64,000 bases of DNA from Rapana venosa (GCA_028751875.1 CM054165.1:28844131-28908130), one strand, 5' to 3'; positions 1 through 11,141 are shown, numbered from the stretch's first letter. Notes: generated from the sequence alone by a model not told the origin. Numbers and translations are program-made.

Positions 1-1235
1 TATAACACGTTATGTTTACATAATGTTATGGTTGCTATAACACGTTATGTTGCCATAATGTTATGTTCTTATAACACGTTATGCTGTTATAATGTTATGG
101 TTGTTATAAAACGTTATGTTGGCATAATGTTATTTTTGCTATAAACCGTTATGTTGACATAATGTTATGGTTGTTATAAAACGTTATGTTGTCATAATGT
201 TATAGTTCTTATAAAAGGTTATGTTGACATATTGTTAGGGCTGTTATAACACGTTATGTTGACATAATGTTATGTTGTGATGAAACGTTATGTTGAAATA
301 ATGTTGAAGTTGTTATAAACTGTTATGTTCACATAATGTTATGGTTCTTAGAACACGTTATGTTGCCATAATGTTATGTTGTTATAAAACGTTATGTTGA
401 CATAATGTTATGTTGTTATAACACGTTATGTTGACATAATGTTATGGTTGTTATAAAACGTTATGTTGTCTTATTGTTATATTGTTTTAAAAAACGTTAT
501 GTTTTGAGATGTGTTATGGTTGTTATAACAAACGTTATGTTGACACCCCCCCCCTTTAGGTTATGGTTGTTCTAACACGTTATGTTGTTTTTTGTTATGG
601 TTTCTTATACATTATGTTATCATCTATGTTATGGTTGTTATAAATCGTTATGTTGACATAATGTTTTGGTTGTAATAAAAGGTTATGTTGACATAATGTT
701 ATGGTTGCTATAAACCGTTATGTTGACATAATGTTATGGCTGTTATGAAACGTTATGTTGCCATAATGTTATGGTTATTATGAAACGTTATGTTGACATA
801 ATGTTATGGTTGTTTTAATTCGTTATGTTGACATAATGTTATGGTTGTTATAAAACGTTATGTTGACATAACTTTATGGTTGTTATAAAACGTTATGTTG
901 CCTTAATGTATGGTATTGTAAACGTAATGGTAAAAATACATGATTATGGTTGTTATAATACTTTATGTTGACATAATGTTTATGTTTATAATAAACGTTA
1001 TAATGACATCATGTTTTGGTTGTTATGAAACGTTATGTTGACATAATGTTCCGGTTGTTATAAAACCTTCAGTTGACATAATGTTGTTGTTGTTATAAAA
1101 CGCTATCTCTCTATAATGTTATGATGTTACGAAACGTTATGTTGGCATAATGTTATGGTTGTTATAAAACGTTATGTTGACATAATGTTATGACTGTTAT
1201 GAAACGTTATGTTGACAAGGTGTTATGGATTTTAT
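1..1235 (+). repeat. 35-bp satellite, forward orientation, block 1
   Basis: Tandem copies of a 35-bp AT-rich unit made of the halves ATAATGTTATGGTTGTT and ATAAAACGTTATGTTGAC. Units differ from each other by a few substitutions or 1-2 bp indels. The order of variant units in this block (a TTACAT unit near 10, a GAGATG unit near 505, a TAATGGTAAAA unit near 930, a GACAAGG unit near 1215) recurs at about 45.8-49.7 kb, so this block is close to one complete higher-order copy. It begins before the window starts and ends at a strand switch. It has no coding capacity: the unit length is not a multiple of three and all frames hit stops. Confidence 0.95.
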
Positions 1236-1786
1236 GACGTTATTATTCAAGAACAATTTAATTATGACAATAAACGTGTTTTCAGAAACATAAACATTAT
1301 GTCATCATAACGTGTTTATAAGAACCATAAACAATCAATTCAACATAACGTGTTTTTTAAAATCCATAACATAATGTCAACATAACGTGTTATCACTTCC
1401 ATAAAAGTCATGCAACATAACGTTATGAAAACACTCATAACATTATTTACAACATATCGTTTGTAAAAACAAACTGTAACAATATTTCAACATAACGTGT
1501 TCTAACAACATAAACATTATGACATCATAACGCTTTTTTTAGCTATCATATAACAATACGTTCAACATAACGGTTTATAGGCAAACAAACAATTATGACA
1601 ACATAACGATTTATAGCAACCATAACATTCTTGTCAATCACGTTATAACAACATAACATTATGTCAACATAATACGATTTATAGCAACCATAACATTCTG
1701 TCAACTTAACGGTTTATAGCAACCATAACATTATATCAACATAACGATTTATCACAACCATAACATTATGTCAACATCACGTTTTA
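1236..1786 (-). repeat. 35-bp satellite, inverted orientation, block 2
   Basis: The same 35-bp unit read on the minus strand (plus strand shows CATAACGTTTTATAACAACC and CATAACATTATGTC). Orientation flips between about 1236 and 1290, where the units are strongly degraded. The block stops abruptly at a long T run that is the poly(A) tail of a minus-strand LINE, so the LINE 3' end lies directly in satellite DNA. Confidence 0.92.
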
Positions 1787-1824
1787 TTTTTTTTTTTTTT
1801 TTTTTTTTTTAATATTTTTTTTTT
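1787..1824 (-). other. Poly(A) tail of the L1-like LINE
   Basis: A run of 24 T on the plus strand (1787-1810), then AATA and 10 more T. On the minus strand this is a poly(A) tail at the 3' end of the LINE, as expected for L1-type target-primed insertion. It marks the exact junction with the satellite, which ends at GTTTTA in mid-unit. Confidence 0.8.
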
Positions 1825-2399
1825 AATTCCTTTTGTTGTTACAAATACATATATGCATGACACGCATTATCAATATCAATAAACGTTAACTAGACATAAC
1901 AAAGAAATAACGTATATACAGCCATTTCCTGCATAAATTATCATACAATTTACACATACAAACATACATACATACATTATACATACATATATACTCAACG
2001 CATTGTATACAGTACACAATTCATATGCCATGCCATCTGAAGGAATATTACATCAGTTTTTCAATTGCCATTCCTCCCTCCCCCATTACAGGAGGGCTTG
2101 ATGGGATGTTGATAATTTGTTGGGGTTTTTTGTCCAAAGAGGTGTTGTCTTATGATGTTTTATTCATCCTTTATGTGACAAAAAACAATGATTTGTAGTT
2201 ATTCTTTCTCATTTCGTATTTCATAAGGTTATTTCCAATTTCTTGCATTATACTGCTCGGTTTTAAATCTATTGTGTAGCTGTGCCTGAAAAAACAGAAA
2301 GTGTTGGTACTTGTCTGTCAATTTTGAATCTGTAGATGTGTAACGTTGCAAGCAACATTATTCAATCAAAGGTCATATCTGTTTTAATGTGTTGAGTCC

Positions 2400-3370
2400 A
2401 TTACACATAAATGACTAAATTACGAGAAAATGTTTTTTGTTAAGTCTTTTGTGCATCGTTCTGTAATAAACATGTTCTTAACTTGTCCAAAATGTTCTAC
2501 TATATTTACAATCCCATAAAAGTGTTCTATTGAGTCTTGGTCTCTTTACACAAAGTACTAAGTGTTGTGTTTACACTAATACCATGCATTTTCAACACAG
2601 TTTGTAGCTATGATGCGGTGAATTATTCTCATCTTGGCAGCATTTTAGTTTACTTACTTTATTTTTTATGTATTTTTACAAAGGATATCTTTCCATGGAA
2701 ATGTACATGTAGTTTTTTCTGTCCACTTTGTCAACGTTTGGAAGTTGTTTGTGATACAGATATTCATAATAATTTGTTGTCCCTTATTTACACTTTCAAT
2801 GATCCGCAGTACTGTGGGTGTTCTTGAAATATTTACTTATGTTGTCACTTATTTGTTATGCCGCTTTCCTTATGTACTGTATCATTGAGGAAATCCATCC
2901 ATGAAACGTAAGAAGTCAATAGGCTGCCACAGTTGAACTTGAAATTTTGTAATTAATAAATTCACCTTTTTCATGAGGAATGGTTCTACGTAGAAAATAT
3001 TACACCTTTCTGTATTAAATACGGTGTGTTTTTGTTTAATTTATTACCTACTGTTTTATTTTCATTCGTAAAAAACTGTTTCAGAGAGAATTTCTCGTGC
3101 ATTTGAGGGTCTAATGCAACGATCGAGAAAAATCTTTAAGCTTTAACGTATGTGTACCCAAAAAAGGAGTGATGTTTGAAAATGTGGCTGTATATTCTGA
3201 TCCATCGATTTCTAGTTCATGATAAGTGGATATGTTTTTTCTGCCAATACTTATCCATTTGTGATTTACATTTCTAATTTTTTCTTATCCATATACTGTT
3301 TCTGCGCATAAATCTATTTTCTTATATCAGGTTTGTCATCCTCCTGTAGTAACGGGTTTAATAGCGGATT
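2400..3370 (-). pseudogene. 3' part of the L1-like ORF2 (very degenerate)
   Basis: No open frame on the minus strand exceeds a few dozen codons. Around 2.5-2.8 kb one minus frame gives a piece resembling the C-terminal end of L1/Tx1 ORF2 (a Trp-containing segment followed by FPWKDIL), which fits its position behind the post-RT segment. A 96-codon plus-strand frame at 2537-2827 overlaps this and looks fortuitous. The match is weak and mainly supported by its position. Confidence 0.4.
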
Positions 3371-3372
3371 TT

Positions 3373-3555
3373 CTACCTATCTATCTTGCTTATTGTTCCA
3401 AAAACAACTGGAAAAACATAGTTTTGTAGACTTTTTATGAAATGGTCAGGTGGATTCTGGTAATAAACATCCACAGTGTGAATAAGGTTTTGACAAGATA
3501 AGAGACTTTTAAAATGGCAATTCTGGCCAAGTGGATAATAACTCTTTGTAACCAA
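3373..3555 (-). pseudogene. L1-like ORF2, post-RT segment
   Basis: A 60-codon open minus-strand fragment. It contains FKSLLSCQNLIHT, then QNPPDHFIKSLQNYVFPVVF and KIDR. The pattern of a conserved leucine-rich stretch, an NPP-x-x-FIK-x-LQ box and an aromatic-rich stretch before K-x-D-R is characteristic of the segment that follows the RT in L1/Tx1-type ORF2 proteins. It has no plausible start codon of its own and is part of a broken polyprotein. Confidence 0.7.
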
Positions 3556-3829
3556 ACTTTAAATAGCGTTTTAATATCAGATAATTTATCACTAAGTTAT
3601 ATTTTCACAGTCCTTTAGATTTGGGTGTAAACAGATTCCTAGAATCTTGAATTGCGGTGTGATTCCACTTCTTTTTTAGTTGGGGACAGAACACACTACA
3701 TGATTCTTTTTTTTACCAAAGCCATATTAACTTGAACTTTTGTCACTATTCATGATATGACCTGATTTTTTCCTAACTTCTCTAGAATATGTATGAATGT
3801 TCAATGATAGTTTATTCCTATGTTAAACA

Positions 3830-4580
3830 ATTGAGTGTCATCTGTTATTGGGAAATTTTATGTTCTGTTTCTCCAATGCGTATTCCTTTAAATTGATGTA
3901 TCTTCTTTAATCATTATTGCCAAATCTCGGCACTAAGATTAAAATAAGTAGGGCGATATTGATCAACCATGCCTGCCACCCTCTTTCAATTCTAAAAACA
4001 TTTAGAACTGTTTAACATTTACGAGGACTGTTGATTTGATACTTTGTATAGAATGTTTTGACCCATTGTTGAGTACACTGCTACCGAACCCATATGCCTT
4101 CATGACTTTGATCATAAAATCCCAGCTTAAAGAGTCGAATGCTTTTTCAAAGTTCAACACTAAGTAATAACCCTAGGCTGATTATTTTTATCCAGTTGTT
4201 ATATCAGGTTATTTTTTTAATCTAATTATTACCAATCGTGTATTATTGGCATAAAACCTGACTGTCTTCGATGATTTAGTGTAGGCAGAACTCTTTTAAT
4301 CCTGTTTGACAAATTCATGCAGAACCAATTTTATAAACTACAGTAGAAAGGTTATTGGACCGCAGTTTTTAATGTATTCTCTAGGTTTGTCCCCGTTTGG
4401 GAGACAGGTTAAATAGGACCATCCTTCTGTGTAGCGATAATGCACCATCCTGGTAACTTTCATTAAGTGCTCTTACTATGTTAATGGACCTATTTCTTTC
4501 CCAATAAAACTTGATAAATTCTACCGTAATCGTTGTCCTGGCTTTTTCCTTTTTCAATTTTTTAACGCACATCCTGCTTA
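3830..4580 (-). pseudogene. L1-like reverse transcriptase domain, broken
   Basis: The open fragment at 4381-4572 carries TVEFIKFYWE, LNESYQDGALSLH and LSPKRGQ, typical of RT motif 0/1 of L1-type elements. Immediately after it come NRIKRVLPTL and a degraded QSGF box (about 4240-4340). Motif A is read as NFEKAFDSLSWDFM (about 4115-4157): the first Asp expected in a DFEKAFD-type box is Asn (codon at 4152-4154). SPYLF of motif B is visible near 3935-3950. The catalytic YADD-type box is ITDD at 3837-3848. Stops and frameshifts separate these pieces, so no active enzyme can be made. Both catalytic boxes are altered, which supports an old insertion. Confidence 0.78.
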
Positions 4581-5299
4581 TTCTTACTTATTTTACCACC
4601 TAAACTGCTGTTGGTCTTCTTCTTGTATTTGGGGTAGGTTTTTAACCACCTGTTCAATCTTTCACATGTTCAATGTTTCTCTTTCTGTAGAGGACTCTCT
4701 AAAATGCTGTAACTTCTTTTTCAAAATTCTTTCTGATTGTCGTAACTGTATCATTCTCCGTTGATAGCTTTGACATGCGTTTAATGATGAAAATTTCTGT
4801 TTTTCTTGATTACAAAAATATTTGGATATCTTTTCACATCAGCAATCCATCGTGATTGGGATCTCAGCAACCACACCCCCATTTCTCCTTTTTACGTATT
4901 TATTCCAATTCTTTATTTTTTTCTATTAGTTGTGTTATTTAATTGTATCTTTTATGTTCTAGCTTTTTCTAGTTGTTCAATGTAGTTTATAATTTATTTT
5001 CATTTTCTCTTGTTTTTTTCTTCTTCATTATTTGCATATCCGATTGTTTTAGCTCTAATTTTCATCAGCAGAAAGTCTAAAAAAGATTTTATCTGGACCG
5101 ATTGCTGTATTTCGCTTTGGGAATTTCTTTTTTTACTCGATTTGTCAGATTTTTTGTTTTCCTGGTAACTCTTTGATCACATTCGAAATTTCTGTGGTTT
5201 ATTTTCTTCTACCATAGTGACTATCCTCTAAGAAGAGAGAGTTGAACTTCCAAAACTTTTCTTATTTTTTCTTTTCTCAAATTTTAGAGTAAGCGTTTC

Positions 5300-5978
5300 A
5301 GTGAGGTGGTCCACGAACGATATCCCAGGTGTATATCTGGTGTTTTCAATAATACCAAATAGGTTTCGACAATAGAAAGAAGTCAGGCGACCCTTGCTTC
5401 AGTGGTGTTGCTTTTCGCCATGTATATCTTCTTTACTCTGGATTTACACTCTCTCCATAGATTCAGATAGAGCCAGTCTTCTGTAAAAATTTCAGTTGCT
5501 TTCTTAGCTCGGGGATTGTTAATTTGTGTATAATTATTACAGTCTAGATTAGGGTCAATTGCGATTTTCTAGTCCCCTGACGGCATTTATATTTATTTAT
5601 TTTTTACACTTAAATTGTCTCTTTTAGAAGTGAAATAAAACTGTGGGTTTTGTCTCTTTTTGGTCCATATTCATTAACTGAAAGGACAATCTTTATCCAA
5701 GTGTTGAGAATTTTTCTATTATGAAGTTATCGTTTGGATCCCTACTTACAACCTGCTATATTTAAATTCAAATTATTTGAGAAAAAAATAGCAACCCCTC
5801 TACAAATTTGATTTATTAAGACGCAAATAAAACATTTTATTATCCCTTCCGAGCTTACGTATTTTTCTACACTTTTTATCAAATGTGTGTCTTGAAGTAC
5901 TATATAGTGAACATTTTTTTGTATTTCAAAAATTGGAACACATCCTCTTCGTTTGTACAAATTTTCCAACCCTGACAA
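5300..5978 (-). pseudogene. L1-like endonuclease domain, broken
   Basis: The minus-strand open fragment 5742-5978 reads KRRGCVPIFEIQK, VLQDTHL, EKYVSSEG and RGVAIFFSNN, in the order found at the N-terminus of L1/Tx1-type apurinic-like endonucleases (LQETH-like box carrying the metal-binding acidic residue, then the RGVAI-F strand). A second piece at about 5300-5560 gives INNPRAKK, EDWLYLNLWRECK and, past a stop, a degenerate GYRS box where the family has a GYRSDH-type motif. The C-terminal catalytic His is not visible. The fragment begins at an internal Met, and the true 5' end of ORF2 is not resolved. Confidence 0.75.
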
Positions 5979-6530
5979 TTAATTGAGGCAAGGTAATATA
6001 TCCATATGAGGTACTAAATGTTGATGAATAAGGAATGTAATATCGATTTCTGTTCATAATGTATGTATTAGTCTTTCAGATGGACAAATCATTTAGTATA
6101 TCAGGAACAGTATTTCCACATCTTGAGTCATGGCATACACATTTTTTTTCAAAAACAGAACAAGAACCTAAACATGGCTGTAAAGTTGAGTGTTGTAAAC
6201 ATAATCACACCAACATTAATTTGTCAAAAAATTGTAACAAAGAAAAGAAACGATTAAAGCAAAATAAGAGAAATCAAGACAAGAAGAAGAAAGAAAAAAA
6301 ATACAAAACAAATATTCACGATTTCTGACAATCTTGGACAAACGCAAGGCAAGCTTCTTGCACATTGTGCGTGTTGTCTCATTAAAACAACCGTCTTTGT
6401 GGATCGTTGACCAAAATACATCCAAAAGAATACGAGTTGATTACAGTATGGTATACATTGTACCCTAAAAAATATTTAAAAAAAAACATTAAAAAAAAAA
6501 TACACGAGAATTTATTAATCTTGTGAGCCT

Positions 6531-6561
6531 GTGTGTGTGTGTGCGCGCGCGCGCGACGCGC
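6531..6561. repeat. (GT)n(GC)n microsatellite
   Basis: A GT run passes directly into a GC run. The alternating purine-pyrimidine composition has potential to adopt Z-DNA. Confidence 0.9.
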
Positions 6562-6809
6562 ACCTGTGAACATTGTGCATGACCAAGTCCTTGCGCACGC
6601 CCGTGTCTACAGAAGTGTTAAATAGTTTGATTCCCCGCGCAGGATTGATTAGTTTATACTTAAGAGAAAAGAAAAAAGGCAGGATCAAAAAATAGGTGCC
6701 AAACCATGTTCCCTTTCTCTGAGCTCTCTGTTCAGCTCTTTTCTAACCACCGTATATGTTGTGAGTGCGTGTTAATGGTGAATGACGTGTGTGATTAGGT
6801 GAATGAGTG

Positions 6810-6884
6810 GTGTGTGTGTGTGTGTTGTGTGTGTGTGCGTGCGTGCGTGCGAGCGCTGCGTGCGTGTGTGTGTGTGTGTGTATG
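6810..6884. repeat. (TG)n microsatellite with TGCG interruptions
   Basis: Long alternating TG tract with a CGTG/CGAG interruption in the middle. The apparent open frame across it encodes only Val/Cys runs and is not a gene. Confidence 0.9.
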
Positions 6885-6959
6885 TGCGGTTTGTGGGTTC
6901 AAAGTCAAACTTTTATTTTCAGATGGTACTCATTGAAAAAGGCAGTGCATTTTGCTTAG

Positions 6960-7010
6960 TTGTGTGTGTGTGTGCGTACATGCGTGCGTGCGTGCGTGTG
7001 TGTGTGTGTT
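6960..7010. repeat. (TG)n / TGCG microsatellite
   Basis: A third alternating TG tract with TGCG tetranucleotide steps, 75 bp downstream of the previous one. Confidence 0.9.
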
Positions 7011-7200
7011 GGGTGTAATTACGCGTCTCATGGGCCTAAGAATTGTGTGCAATGTGCGAGGGTGGTATGCGTGCAGTCGCACGAGGTGAAGAAACGACTC
7101 ATTATCAATATTGCAAGTTGACCCCATCCTGGGTGGAGCCATGTATTCTATGATAGATTTAACTATGTAGGATGGCCACACCAGTGGAGCATTACGGCAG

Positions 7201-7440
7201 AAAAAAAGCAGAGCAGAAGAGACCCCCCCGCCCCCACTAGAAAAAAAAAAAAAATTAAAAAAAATCTAAATAAAGTTAAAAAAAATTTTTAAAAAAATTA
7301 ATATAAACCCACCCCCACACTAAACAAAAACCCAATCAAAACACCCCCGCCAAAAAAAAACCAACCAAAAAAAACAAAAACAAAAACAAAAAAAAACCCA
7401 GCAAAATAACATACTATTTTTATAAAAAAATTAAAAACAT
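7201..7440. repeat. A/C-rich low-complexity tract
   Basis: Runs of A interrupted by short C runs (CCCCCCGCCCCC near 7223, CCCACCCCC near 7310). It may be a degraded simple repeat or a tail-like sequence. No motif is visible. Confidence 0.75.
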
Positions 7441-7660
7441 CAACAAATGAATAACATCGATAAACTCTTGCAAACTTTCAAAACCCTAACAACACCGTGG
7501 TCTAATTATACATACATATATGTTATTGAACTATACGCATTTTTTTGGCATACATATCATTAACATATCACACTGTTTTACCATCATTCACTAAACAGTA
7601 GCAGTATGTGGCCTTCACATAATTAATCCATCCTCTTTTGGTATATATCCAATCCACTAA

Positions 7661-8660
7661 CCCATCAAAACTGTGTGGTCATCACATCACCCAACACACT
7701 ATTTGCCGTCATTCACCCTTTAAACGAACAGATTGGGTTTTTTTTGGGGTTTCACATCATTAGCCAAAGCTTATTAATTGGTTCACACATCTTAAAACCT
7801 GTCACGTTGTTGGTTCATCACATCATTAATACATCACACTGTTTGTTGTTTGGCCATACATCAGTAACCCGTCACTTTGTTAAGTTTGGCATCACATCAG
7901 TTACCCATCACCACTGTCTGTTTGGCCGACATATCATTAACCTTGGTCAACTGGCCCAATCTCATCATTAGCTCTCACTGTTTGGCCATCACATCATTAG
8001 CCCATATCACTGTTTGGCCATCACATCATCTGCCCATCACACTGTTTGGCCGGCCACATCATTAACCCACACATCTTTAGACCCATCTCATTGTTTGTTT
8101 GGCAATCACATAATTTAACAATCACGCTGTTTGGCCTTCTCCTAATCATTTTAACCATCACACAGTTTGGCCATCACTCATGAACCCCATCACAATGTTT
8201 GGCCATCAACATCGTTAACCCGTTAACTGTGTTTTTGGCTTTCACATCACATTAACCATCACACTATTTGGCCATCTACTACATTAACCTATCACACTGT
8301 TTGGTTCATTACTTCATTACCCATCTACACTGTTAGTTTGGTCATCACATCATTTAACCATCACACTGTTTGTTTGGCCATCAACATATTAACCCATCAC
8401 ACTGTTTGTTTTAGCCATACCATTATTACCCATCACAGTTTTTTTGGCCATCACTCATTATCCCATCTCTTGTTTGTTTGGCCCATCACATCATTAACCC
8501 ATCCACACTGTTTGTTTAGCCATCACATTATTTACCCATCACAGTTTTTTTGGACCTTCACCTCATTAACCCATCACACTGCCCTCACATCATTTTGCCC
8601 ATCACACTGTTTGTCGCTTCATCATTAACATCATTGTCATCTCACTGTTTGTCGATCACA
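7661..8660. repeat. Second minisatellite, 32-36 bp unit
   Basis: About 30 imperfect tandem copies of a unit that reads TTTGGCCATCACATCATT then AACCCATCACACTG (32 bp), with a longer form carrying an extra TTTG. Sequence before 7661 (from about 7560) already contains isolated CATCA and AACCCATCA motifs, so the array fades in. The unit is not related to the 35-bp satellite at the base level, although both contain CAT-A-CAT steps. Open frames across it (7675-7971, 7877-8065, 8338-8628) encode His/Ser/Leu-rich repeats and are not credible proteins. Confidence 0.9.
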
Positions 8661-8795
8661 GGGACCCTCTAAAAATTTTGGTAAAACGGGAAAATGGGTT
8701 TTTTTCCCTTTGAAAATTTCGAGAAAATTGTTAAGGTTTAAAAATTTGGGCCCAAAGGGGGGGGAATAAAACCCCGGGTTTTCCTTTTTTAGACA
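8661..8795. other. Disorganised junction sequence
   Basis: Homopolymer-rich sequence (GGGTTTTTTTCCCTTT, GGGCCCAAAGGGGGGGG, AAAACCCCGGGTTTTCC) between the second minisatellite and the 35-bp satellite. It has none of the repeat structure on either side and looks like a poor consensus at a contig or read end. Confidence 0.55.
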
Positions 8796-10641
8796 GGGTT
8801 AAATTAACATCCGTTTAAATATTTTGGTTGTTAAAAACTTATGTTTACTAATGTTATGGTTTTTATAAAAGTTATGTTGCATAATATATAGTTGTTATAA
8901 AACGTTATGTGACATAATGTTATGGTGTTATAAAACGTTATGTGCATAATGTTTAGTGTGTTTAAACGTTTTTGTGAATATGTTATGGTGTTATTAAACG
9001 TTTTGTTGACATAATGTTATGGTTGTTATAAACGTTATATGTTGTCATAATTGTTATATTGGTTGTTATAAACGTTTATGTTGACATAAAGTGTTATGGC
9101 CGTCTATAAACGTATTTGTTGACATAATGTTATGGTTGTTATAAAACGTTATGTTGAATAATGTTATGGTTGTTATAAAACGTTATGTTGACATTAATGT
9201 TATGGCTGTTATAAAACCGTTATGTTGACATAAGATTGTTATGAAACGTTATGTTCAATGTTATTTTATAAACCGTTATGTTGCATAATGTTATGATTGT
9301 TATAAAACGTTATGTTGACATAAAGTGTATGGTTTGCTAAAACTATTGCAAATGTTATGTTTTATCGTTTTGGACATGATGTTATGGTTGTTATAAAACG
9401 TTATGTTGACATGATGTTATGGTTGTGATAAAACGTTATGTTGACATGATGTTATGGTTGTGATAACACGTTATGTTGACATTATGTTATGGTTGTTATA
9501 ACACGATATGTTGACTTGATGTTATGGTTCTTATAACACGTTATGTTGACATAATGTTATGTTCTTATAACACGTTATGTTGTCATAATGTTATGGTTGT
9601 TATAAAACGTTATGTTGACATAATGTTATGGCTGTTATAAACCGTTATGTTGACATAATGTTATGGTTGTTATAAAACGTTATGTTATAAACGTTTTTCA
9701 TAATGTTAGTTGTATAAAACGTTATGTTGACATAAGTTATGGTTGTTTTTAAATCGTATGTTGACATAATGTTATGGTTGTATAAAACGTTTATGTTGAC
9801 ATATTAGTTGGTTGTTAAAACGTTATGTTGACTATGTTATGGTTGTTTATAAAACGTTATGTTGACATATGTTATGGTTGTTATAAATCGTTATTTGAAA
9901 AATGTTATGTTGTTAATAAAACTGTTATTGTTGACATAAGTTATGGTGTTATACAAAAGGTTATTGTTGATATAAGTTATGAGTTTTTCAAAACGTTTAT
10001 GTGACATGATGTAATTGGTTGTTATAAACACGTTTGTTGACATAATGTTATTGGTTTTATAAATCGTTATGTTGACATAATGTTATGGTTGTTATAAAAC
10101 GTTATGTTGACATAATGTTATGGTTGTTATAAACGTTATGTTGTCATGATGTTATAGGCTGTTATAACAGTTATGTTGACATAAATGTATATGGTTGTTA
10201 TACAAATGTTAGGTGTCATAATGTCTATGAGTCTGTTATTACACGTTATGTGACATATGTTTATGGTTGTTAAAAACTATTGTTGGACATAATGTTATGG
10301 TTGTTTAAACACGTTATGTTGACATGATGTTATGGTTGTTATAACACGTTATGTTGACATAATGTTATGGTTTTTTATAAACGTATGTTGACTATGTTAT
10401 TTTGTTATATAACAAATTTTTACAAAAGTTTTGTTTAAAACTTTTTAAATTTGTTTTTAAATGATGGTTTTTATAAAACGTTTGTGCTAATTTTTTTTGT
10501 TTAAACCTTTTGTTGAATAAGTTTTGGGGTTTTAAAACGTTTTTAAAGTTTTTAGTTTTTTAAAACGTTATTTTTACTAATTTTCGATGGTAAGAAAAGT
10601 TTTTGGGTTTTATAAAGTTTTTTGGTTGTTAAAAATTTTTT
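8796..10641 (+). repeat. 35-bp satellite, forward orientation, block 3
   Basis: Forward 35-bp units. Clean stretches (for example 9380-9690 and 10060-10150) alternate with stretches where almost every unit has a 1-2 bp deletion or insertion. The last 220 bp before the gap decays into T-rich sequence. Confidence 0.93.
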
Positions 10642-11141
10642 NNNNNNNNNNNNNNNNNNNNNNNNNNNNNNNNNNNNNNNNNNNNNNNNNNNNNNNNNNN
10701 NNNNNNNNNNNNNNNNNNNNNNNNNNNNNNNNNNNNNNNNNNNNNNNNNNNNNNNNNNNNNNNNNNNNNNNNNNNNNNNNNNNNNNNNNNNNNNNNNNNN
10801 NNNNNNNNNNNNNNNNNNNNNNNNNNNNNNNNNNNNNNNNNNNNNNNNNNNNNNNNNNNNNNNNNNNNNNNNNNNNNNNNNNNNNNNNNNNNNNNNNNNN
10901 NNNNNNNNNNNNNNNNNNNNNNNNNNNNNNNNNNNNNNNNNNNNNNNNNNNNNNNNNNNNNNNNNNNNNNNNNNNNNNNNNNNNNNNNNNNNNNNNNNNN
11001 NNNNNNNNNNNNNNNNNNNNNNNNNNNNNNNNNNNNNNNNNNNNNNNNNNNNNNNNNNNNNNNNNNNNNNNNNNNNNNNNNNNNNNNNNNNNNNNNNNNN
11101 NNNNNNNNNNNNNNNNNNNNNNNNNNNNNNNNNNNNNNNNN
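10642..11141. other. Assembly gap (500 N)
   Basis: Exactly 500 N, a conventional placeholder length, so the real size is unknown. The satellite is forward on the left and inverted on the right, so the gap hides a strand switch or joins two contigs. Open frames called through the N run are meaningless. Confidence 0.99.

Larger units (their letters stand above)
1787..5980 (-). mobile_element. Degenerate L1/Tx1-like LINE (non-LTR retrotransposon)
   Basis: Minus-strand reading recovers, in the correct order, pieces of an L1-type ORF2: an endonuclease (5.98 to 5.3 kb), the reverse transcriptase (4.57 to 3.83 kb), a post-RT segment (3.56 to 3.37 kb) and a probable C-terminal region (about 2.8-2.5 kb), followed by an AT-rich 3' region and a poly(A) tail at 1787-1824. 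The reading frame is broken many times by stops and shifts. The assignment to the L1/Tx1 group rests on recognised sequence patterns, not on an alignment. The 5' limit is uncertain: no ORF1 was recognised upstream of 5980, so the element may be 5'-truncated or extend further as unrecognisable sequence. Confidence 0.85.
5981..7200. other. Unassigned spacer upstream of the L1-like LINE
   Basis: AT-rich sequence with an A/G-rich tract (about 6230-6305) and three GT/GC microsatellites. It could be the 5' region or a ruined ORF1 of the minus-strand LINE, but I recognise no RNA-binding or zinc-finger motif. Open frames here (6059-6328 plus, 6930-7181 minus, 6803-7018 plus) are driven by simple repeats or an A-rich run. 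Confidence 0.5.

Noticed and set aside
1..1235. A promoter array, since every forward unit contains TATAAAA
   Set aside because: TATAAAA is just part of an AT-rich unit repeated hundreds of times, with no gene downstream or initiator context.
2537..2827. 96-codon plus-strand frame with Cys-rich membrane-like sequence
   Set aside because: It overlaps the degenerate L1-like ORF2 on the other strand. The hydrophobicity comes from T-rich sequence, and there is no signal or domain pattern.
6059..6328. 89-codon Lys-rich protein with Cys/His residues, possibly a LINE ORF1
   Set aside because: It is on the opposite strand to the L1-like LINE, and the Lys-rich tail is an A-rich run. The Cys/His spacing does not form a recognisable zinc knuckle.
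6803..7018. Cys/Val-rich small protein
   Set aside because: It is the translation of GT/GC microsatellites.
7001..7200. A tRNA-derived SINE between the GT tract and the A-rich tract
   Set aside because: The order of unique sequence followed by an A-rich tract is suggestive, but I could not find A-box and B-box sequences or a cloverleaf.
7675..8628. His/Ser/Leu-rich secreted-looking proteins
   Set aside because: These are frames through the 32-36 bp minisatellite. Repeat phase shifts between units and no single frame spans the array.
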